A DNA stretch of 64,000 bases, taken from contig NZ_FTOL01000001.1 of NCBI RefSeq assembly GCF_900156735.1, positions 496,001 through 560,000 on the forward strand, read 5' to 3'. Origin of the DNA: Chryseobacterium ureilyticum. GTDB lineage: Bacteria; Bacteroidota; Bacteroidia; Flavobacteriales; Weeksellaceae. The notes under the pieces are model-generated. The model ran no database searches and was not told the origin of the DNA. It saw nothing but the letters and a program-made list of their open reading frames with translations. Below, in pieces: positions 58,968-64,000 of the stretch (position 1 is the first letter of the stretch; every line of letters starts with the position of its first letter). The translations under genes were made by a program, and so were the position numbers.

Positions 58968-61262
58968 CTATTTTGGAAAACATAGTCTCGCCATGAGATA
59001 GCTTACTGTTGATTCCGCTCCCTGATTTAGATTTACATTTTTCTCTTCAAGTCCATCATAACAACCGCCCGTTGCAGGGTTATAAATGATCTGATGCAAA
59101 TGATTCTTCCCTAAAAACCAGTTAAAAGCACTCCTCATCATCATTAGGTATTTTTCATCCTTAAAAACCCTGTAAAATGTAGATAGGGCTAGTATAGTAT
59201 AGGCAACGTCAATGGGCTGTTCACCGCCAATGGATTCATTGCTTTTAACCATTTCTTTCTGCAGCCATCCTTTGTTGGAAATGACTTTGATCTCCCCTTT
59301 AATAAATATTTTAGAAAGAAGAAACCGGAAAGAGTCATGAGCAATTTGCTTGTACATTTCGTCTTTGGTAGCAATCCATGCACATAATAAAGCTTCAGGG
59401 AGGACACTGTTTCCATAGGTCAGATAGCTTTCAAACCAATGCCAGTCTCTATGTTTTTCATGCTGATATATTTTTACCAAACGATTGGCAAGCTTTTTCA
59501 ATAATGGAATATTGAATTCAGAATTTTGGTAATATAAACCTTTGATGATAAAAGCCATTGCTCTAGGTGAATGGATTTTATCAATAGATGAAAGACTTTT
59601 TTCAATCATTGATTCTGCTTCATCAGAAAACTGTTGAGGTAAGATTGTTTTTAGTGAAAGAAGATATCCCAGTGCCCAGATAGCTCTTCCATTGGAATCC
59701 TCAAGATTGGTTTCATAATTCTGCTGAGCAAATTCCTTGTCTTGATTTATATAGTTGAGAAAACTACCATCTGGTTGCTGACAGAACTTGATGACATTCA
59801 GGTAAGTGGAGATTAAGTCAAGATCAGATTTATCTCCGCTCAGTTCATAATGTCTGCAGGCTACAATCAAAGCACGGGCATTATCGTCCAAAGTATATCC
59901 GGAATTGATATCAGGTTTGTTGATTTTAGAAAATTGAATCATTCCAAAATCTGTTGTCATATTTTTGATATGGCTAAGATTGATGATGGGGAATGTATAA
60001 TGTAATATCATATTGTTTTTGCTGTATTTTTGAAATAATAAGGCATGTGAAATAGAAGAATTCTCCCAGGCTGTGGGAGCCATTTTTTCCAAACTATTTG
60101 ATCGTAATTTTTCCTGTGCAGTTTCATTTTTCAGTAATGAATTCACCGCAGCAGCAAGCTGTTTTGGAGCTTCAAAATCAATAATGATTCCCAGGTCTTC
60201 ATTCAGTACTTCCAGAGCATGAGGGATTGGGGTGGAAACAATGGGGCAGCCACAGCTGATGGCATAGGAAAAAGTTCCGCTTACCGCCTGATTTCGGTCT
60301 TTAGAAGTGAAAAGATAGATATTGGTAAGCTGGAGATAATCTAACAGCTCATCCAAAGGCAGATATTGATTGATAAAGTAAGTATGTTTTTCTAAATGGA
60401 GCCTTTTAATAGTATCCTCCAAAAAATTACGATACTTTTCGCCTTCACACTTAACGATACCAGGATGCGTTTTTCCAATAATCAGAAACATTACATCGGG
60501 ATTTTGGCTAATAATTTCAGGCAAAGCTTCTAAAGTGGTTTCAATATTTTTCCCCGAACCCAATAAACCGAATGTTGAAAGTATCTTTTTATCTTTAAAT
60601 CCGTATTTTTCTTTCAAGGAAGTTTTGTCAATAGTTGGCAATAAATGAGTACCATGCGGGATCACTTTAATTTTATCAGATGGAATGTCATAATCTTTGG
60701 ATAAAATGCCTGCAGAAATATCGGTCATAACAATAATAGATTTGGTAAAACTGCTGATTTCTTTTACCTTTTCTTGTAATTCCCAATCTGGCTTTGGTAG
60801 AACGGTATGAAAAGTAACAATGATATCTTTCTCTAGATTCTGAAGAAAAAGAAGCAATCCGTTTTTGGCTTCGTAGAAAAATCCAAACTCATGCTGGAGC
60901 ATAACCAATTGAATATTATCATTTTTGTTGATTTTATCAGCCAGTTCCAAATAAGAAATAGCATCAGATGTATTTAACCGATATTCTGGATTTTCTTCGT
61001 ATTGATGGTGTTCATCCTCAGTTTCTATTGGGCAGATGATGATGTTAAATGATTCTTTGAATTTCAGCGTAAGAGACTGTATCAAATCTTGGCAGTATGT
61101 TGCGATACCACACACCTTAGGAGGAAAAGTACTGATAAAGAGAATTTCAGGTTTATGATAAATTGTGTTTTTTTTACTTTGTACAGATCTTCTTTTTATC
61201 TTTTCCTCCACGTCTGATTTTATATTTTTATTCATGTTATTATCTATTTTAAAGTCTGACAT
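58968..61262 (-). CDS. GT4 glycosyltransferase fused to a six-hairpin glycosidase-like domain
   Basis: A 764-residue protein. Residues about 35-425 are a GT-B fold, family GT4 transferase (FISTFPPKVCGIATYCQDL, VIPHGTHLLP, FGLLGSGKNIETTLEALPEI, and an SKDRNQAVSGTFSYAISCGCPIV donor-site segment). Residues about 430-764 form an alpha/alpha barrel-like region (GYTLDDNARALIVACRHYELSG, SNGRAIWALGYLLSL, WFESYLTYGNSVLPEALL) as in several glycoside hydrolases. Bacteroidetes use this fusion next to GH130 enzymes. The gene starts 17 bases after the GH130 stop, so both act together, probably in making or recycling a mannose-containing glycan. Confidence 0.85.
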   Translation of the reverse strand: MSDFKIDNNMNKNIKSDVEEKIKRRSVQSKKNTIYHKPEILFISTFPPKVCGIATYCQDLIQSLTLKFKESFNIIICPIETEDEHHQYEENPEYRLNTSDAISYLELADKINKNDNIQLVMLQHEFGFFYEAKNGLLLFLQNLEKDIIVTFHTVLPKPDWELQEKVKEISSFTKSIIVMTDISAGILSKDYDIPSDKIKVIPHGTHLLPTIDKTSLKEKYGFKDKKILSTFGLLGSGKNIETTLEALPEIISQNPDVMFLIIGKTHPGIVKCEGEKYRNFLEDTIKRLHLEKHTYFINQYLPLDELLDYLQLTNIYLFTSKDRNQAVSGTFSYAISCGCPIVSTPIPHALEVLNEDLGIIIDFEAPKQLAAAVNSLLKNETAQEKLRSNSLEKMAPTAWENSSISHALLFQKYSKNNMILHYTFPIINLSHIKNMTTDFGMIQFSKINKPDINSGYTLDDNARALIVACRHYELSGDKSDLDLISTYLNVIKFCQQPDGSFLNYINQDKEFAQQNYETNLEDSNGRAIWALGYLLSLKTILPQQFSDEAESMIEKSLSSIDKIHSPRAMAFIIKGLYYQNSEFNIPLLKKLANRLVKIYQHEKHRDWHWFESYLTYGNSVLPEALLCAWIATKDEMYKQIAHDSFRFLLSKIFIKGEIKVISNKGWLQKEMVKSNESIGGEQPIDVAYTILALSTFYRVFKDEKYLMMMRSAFNWFLGKNHLHQIIYNPATGGCYDGLEEKNVNLNQGAESTVSYLMARLCFPK

Positions 61263-61279
61263 TCTGTATGGAATATCAA

Positions 61280-62308
61280 TTATAATGTGTCCTGTAATAA
61301 TTCTTTCAGCAATTCTGAAATACTTAAAGATGCTACGGCAATTCTTTTATCAGCCGCTCCGTAATAAATATGGATTGCATCTCCTTCTATGATAGTTCCG
61401 GTGGGGAAGCATACATTTTTGACTTCTCCTTTTTGTTCCCATTCTTCTTCGGGTTTAAAAAGAGGATAAGGAAGTCTTGAAACTTCTTTTTCAGGATGAT
61501 CAAGATCCAGTAAAGCAGCACATGCACTGTAAACATAGCCTTCAATGGTATCATGTACACCATGGTATATCAAAATCCACCCATATTCGGTTTCTATAGG
61601 AGGGCAGCCTCCGCCGATATAGCTTACTTCATGCTCATATTTGGGAGATAATACAATATGCTGTTTAAAGTGAAGGAAATAATCTTTCCAGAAAGCAGGA
61701 TTCAGCTCTTCAATGTTTTCTATAGCTGCAATTTGGATATCAGGTCTTATACGATGAAGAAAATAAAGCTTACCGTTAATTCTTCTTGGGAAAAATATCA
61801 CATTTTTATCCCAAAGGAAGATATCTTTACTTTTTTTATGAGTAGATGGGAATTTATTAAAGCGCTTGTACTTTTCTGCTATTTCACCTTGGGATTCTGA
61901 TAAAAGCTGAAACTTTTTATATGGAATTTTTGGTGTAATAATTCCCATTTTTTTCCATGATATAAGATCCTCAGATACCGCAAGCGTTCCCAATGCATTG
62001 ATCCCGTCATAACTGGTATAGGTAAGATAAAACAAATGATCTATTTTTACGATTCGGGGATCTTCAGTACCATGTTTTTCATATTCAAACTCAGGGATAA
62101 TAACTGGATTGCTCAATCGGGTTTCTATAGTCTTGTAATCTGACAGGATACAGTATCCTATACTTGAGAAATTATTTTTTGCAACAGCTCTGTAAAATAA
62201 ATGTGTCTTTCCGTTATCCTTAATTACAGCAGGATTTAAAACACCTTCACTTTCAAAATCTAATGTTGTTTTTCTGAGTATAATTCCATCTCGTTGTATG
62301 GATACCAT
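61280..62308 (-). CDS. GH130-family mannoside phosphorylase/hydrolase-like enzyme
   Basis: A 342-residue five-bladed propeller enzyme of family GH130. Typical stretches are LNPAVIKDNGKTHLFYRAV, the catalytic aspartate region GTEDPRIVKIDHLFYLTYTSYD, VIFFPRRINGKLYFLHRIRP, GGGCPPIETEYGWILIYHGV, and YYGAADKRIAVA. Members phosphorolyse or hydrolyse beta-mannosides. It has no signal peptide and is therefore cytoplasmic. It is followed by the GT4 fusion and preceded by a tiny lysine-rich gene that ends one base before its start. Confidence 0.88.
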   Translation of the reverse strand: MVSIQRDGIILRKTTLDFESEGVLNPAVIKDNGKTHLFYRAVAKNNFSSIGYCILSDYKTIETRLSNPVIIPEFEYEKHGTEDPRIVKIDHLFYLTYTSYDGINALGTLAVSEDLISWKKMGIITPKIPYKKFQLLSESQGEIAEKYKRFNKFPSTHKKSKDIFLWDKNVIFFPRRINGKLYFLHRIRPDIQIAAIENIEELNPAFWKDYFLHFKQHIVLSPKYEHEVSYIGGGCPPIETEYGWILIYHGVHDTIEGYVYSACAALLDLDHPEKEVSRLPYPLFKPEEEWEQKGEVKNVCFPTGTIIEGDAIHIYYGAADKRIAVASLSISELLKELLQDTL

Positions 62309-62440
62309 TCAGTTTCCTTTATTTCGGGCTTCATTTTCCCTGTCTCTTCGTTTATTCACTTTATCTTCCCGTTTCTCTTTTGCGGATCTTATAGGTGGCG
62401 TTTTATCCGATTTCTTTTTTCCGTCTTTTTCCTTTGACAT
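62309..62440 (-). CDS. 43-residue lysine/arginine-rich protein
   Basis: An ATG frame of 43 codons ending directly at the GH130 start. The product (MSKEKDGKKKSDKTPPIRSA, then KEKREDKVNKRRDRENEARNK) is extremely basic. Short proteins of this composition with a central 'S.KEKR..K..KR' pattern are common in Chryseobacterium relatives. Tight linkage suggests co-translation with the GH130 gene. Function unknown. Confidence 0.55.
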   Translation of the reverse strand: MSKEKDGKKKSDKTPPIRSAKEKREDKVNKRRDRENEARNKGN

Positions 62441-62605
62441 GGTGAGATATTTTTTGTTAATGGTAAATGTCGATCATTAAAAAAGGAAAGCTTTACAATA
62501 GTCTTTCAATTTGTTGTATAAATCATAGATATTTCCGATGGAATAGATTAACTTTGGGTAAATGTCTGTTAATGAAATAATTGATGGACGTAAACAGTAA
62601 GGGTT

Positions 62606-63166
62606 ATGAAGTTGTATATAAAATATATGGTAAGTTTGCGCTGCAAAATGGTTGTTCATCAGGAACTGGAAAGACTGGGCATTAAAAATGCTGTTGTAGA
62701 TCTGGGAACTGTAGAATTATTAGAGGATATCAGTTTTGAAAAAAGGCAAATCCTGAAAGAAAATTTACTCAAAACAGGACTAGAGATATTAGATGATAAA
62801 AAAAGTATCCTGATAGAAAAAATAAAAAATGTGGTCATAGAAATGATTCATTATTCAGATGCGCTTCCAAAAGAAAATTTCTCAGACTATATAAGTGAAA
62901 AATTAGGATATGATTATACCTACCTTGCTAATACCTTTTCTGAAGTGAAGGGAATGACACTTCAGCATTTTATCATTATTAATAAGGTAGAAAAGGTAAA
63001 AGAATTATTATTGTATGATGAGCTGAATCTTACGGAAATCTCTTATAAACTTAACTATAGCAGTGTAGCTCATCTCTCTAATCAATTTAAAAAAATCACA
63101 GGTCTTTCTCCTTCATTTTATAAGCAGTTGAAACAAAGACGTTTGGGAAATCTGGAAGATTTGTAA
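62606..63166 (+). CDS. AraC-family transcriptional regulator (short, soluble)
   Basis: A 186-residue protein. The C-terminal 100 residues are an AraC double helix-turn-helix (YISEKLGYDYTYLANTFSEVKG, LTEISYKLNYSSVAHLSNQFKKITGLSPSFYK). The N-terminus (YIKYMVSLRCKMVVHQELERLG, VVDLGTVE) belongs to a flavobacterial subgroup with this conserved start, which supports the ATG at 62606. It has no membrane part, unlike the other AraC proteins here. It is divergent from the GH130 operon and could control it; this is inferred. Confidence 0.85.
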   Translation: MKLYIKYMVSLRCKMVVHQELERLGIKNAVVDLGTVELLEDISFEKRQILKENLLKTGLEILDDKKSILIEKIKNVVIEMIHYSDALPKENFSDYISEKLGYDYTYLANTFSEVKGMTLQHFIIINKVEKVKELLLYDELNLTEISYKLNYSSVAHLSNQFKKITGLSPSFYKQLKQRRLGNLEDL

Positions 63167-63623
63167 AAGGTGTGATATATGTAAGATTATTCCAGATATA
63201 TGTAGCTTGATATATAATGGAAGGACCATCTTTGTGGTATAATAATCAGGAATTTATCAAATCCATTAAAGTTTTATCACCCTAAAATAATGCGATTTTT
63301 AGATTGAAAAATATAGCGGACAGTAGAAAATATTCATGATAAAGAATGCTGTTTTCCGGTATTTGAAAACATCGTAGTAGTAAATTAAGACTGGAAAAGC
63401 CAATATAAACCATGATAAATTAATAAACTTAAGGATTCTCAATTTTGATAATGAGTATATTAATATCCCGATAAAATAGGAGAACTGTTTTCAGAAGGTT
63501 TTAATTAATTAAGGATAGGAACCCATGGTTTCTGTCCTTTTTACCCATATTTATGGGCGTTGATTTATCATAAATTTCATTTACTAAATGTATACTTCTT
63601 AGTATTAACTTAATCATGAAGCC
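63167..63623. other. Intergenic region with terminator
   Basis: 457 bases without a gene. A terminator-like hairpin lies 345 bases after the AraC stop, too far for a simple 3' UTR, so a small RNA between about 63250 and 63545 is possible. Confidence 0.35.
63511..63545 (+). terminator. Terminator-like hairpin
   Basis: AAGGATAGGAACC (63511-63523) pairs with GGTTTCTGTCCTT (63527-63539) with two mismatches or wobble pairs, followed by TTT. Confidence 0.55.
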
Positions 63624-63893
63624 ATGAAAACAATACACCTTTTTCAATTTAAGAACTCCATTTCCAGAAAGATTCCTTTTTTTAAGGAAGAATGTAGATT
63701 AGATAATTTAAATGATTTAATGGTCTATGATCTTATGACCACTGAAAAAGTAACCGAGTTCATTGTTGAGGTTCATGATGATTTTATTTTTGAAGACACA
63801 ACCAGAGAAGATCTTTTTTCAATGTGCAAAAATGCCAAGGAAATGATTGAACATTATTTTGTGACAACAATGAATGATTATGACGTTATCTGA
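63624..63893 (+). CDS. Small conserved protein, paralogue of the one at 56983
   Basis: An 89-residue protein starting MKTIHLFQFKNSISRKIPFF and ending with a CKNAKEMIEHYFVTTMNDYD helix. It is about two-thirds identical, by eye, to the 87-residue protein on the other strand 6.4 kb away. The conserved ends and the EVHDDF.FEDTT.EDL segment point to a defined fold. Its own transcription is suggested by the terminator upstream. No family is recognised. Confidence 0.6.
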   Translation: MKTIHLFQFKNSISRKIPFFKEECRLDNLNDLMVYDLMTTEKVTEFIVEVHDDFIFEDTTREDLFSMCKNAKEMIEHYFVTTMNDYDVI

Positions 63894-63949
63894 GAATTAA
63901 TTTTAGGAATGTAAAAAAAAATATAATTTTTTTAGATCAATATTAAATA

Positions 63950-64000
63950 ATGAATGCAATGAAATTTCAGCAAAGCTTACTTGATTATATCAGTACTTCA
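63950..64000 (+). CDS. Start of a gene cut by the window end
   Basis: An ATG frame of 17 codons runs off the window (MNAMKFQQSLLDYISTS). It lies 57 bases after the preceding gene on the same strand. Whether it is a real gene cannot be decided from this fragment. Confidence 0.3.
   Translation, partial: MNAMKFQQSLLDYISTS

Overview
The window looks like a chromosome segment of a low-GC flavobacterium, most likely Chryseobacterium or a close relative in the Weeksellaceae. The reasons are the AT-rich base composition, promoters of the flavobacterial type (TTG, about 17-23 bases, TAnnTTTG), a secreted protein with a type IX secretion sorting domain, and many Bacteroidetes-type families (DUF2911, DUF3575-like, GH130 with GT4, PIG-L deacetylase with a sodium symporter, membrane-anchored AraC regulators). 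The genus is an inference from gene content. No rRNA, tRNA, CRISPR array, integrase or transposase was found.

Region 1 (1-18.8 kb) is the accessory end of a contractile injection system or tailocin cluster whose structural core would lie to the left, outside the window. It holds a large Ig/PKD-like protein cut by the window edge, a second surface-like protein, a self-cleaving CI/LexA-type repressor facing an operator-bearing promoter, a small HTH protein, a holin-like protein, a 1283-residue cargo protein with an exchangeable-looking C-terminal domain and a putative immunity gene behind it, a secreted repeat protein, three tandem paralogues sharing an N-terminal motif, an AAA+ ATPase of the Afp15/Pvc15 type, a lipoprotein shaped like a unimolecular spanin, and a T4-type lysozyme. 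Together these suggest DNA-damage-responsive production of a particle, loading of a toxin, and release by lysis.

Region 2 (18.8-22.6 kb) holds a membrane coiled-coil protein, a gene-poor 1.3-kb stretch with a decayed dinB/umuC polymerase gene, a 31-residue hydrophobic peptide and several similar terminator hairpins, a WGR/DUF4240 protein, and a 22-bp degenerate tandem array.

Region 3 (22.6-37.2 kb) is mixed: hydrolase, lipoproteins, a double seven-bladed RCC1 propeller protein, a PhzF-like enzyme, a three-gene fibre operon (29.3-34.2 kb), a GT14 glycosyltransferase, and a DEAD-box helicase with a cold-shock protein. The fibre operon is preceded by the same 62-bp element found before the cargo gene and the three tandem paralogues in region 1, which ties the two loci together.

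Region 4 (37.4-64 kb) is ordinary flavobacterial chromosome: secreted alpha/beta hydrolase and S41 peptidase, beta-lactamase-fold hydrolases next to AraC regulators (one regulator frameshifted), a CREST-family membrane hydrolase flanked by inverted copies of an intergenic repeat, a PIG-L deacetylase / 34-residue membrane peptide / sodium symporter operon, a beta-barrel protein, small paralogous proteins, and a GH130-GT4 glycan module.
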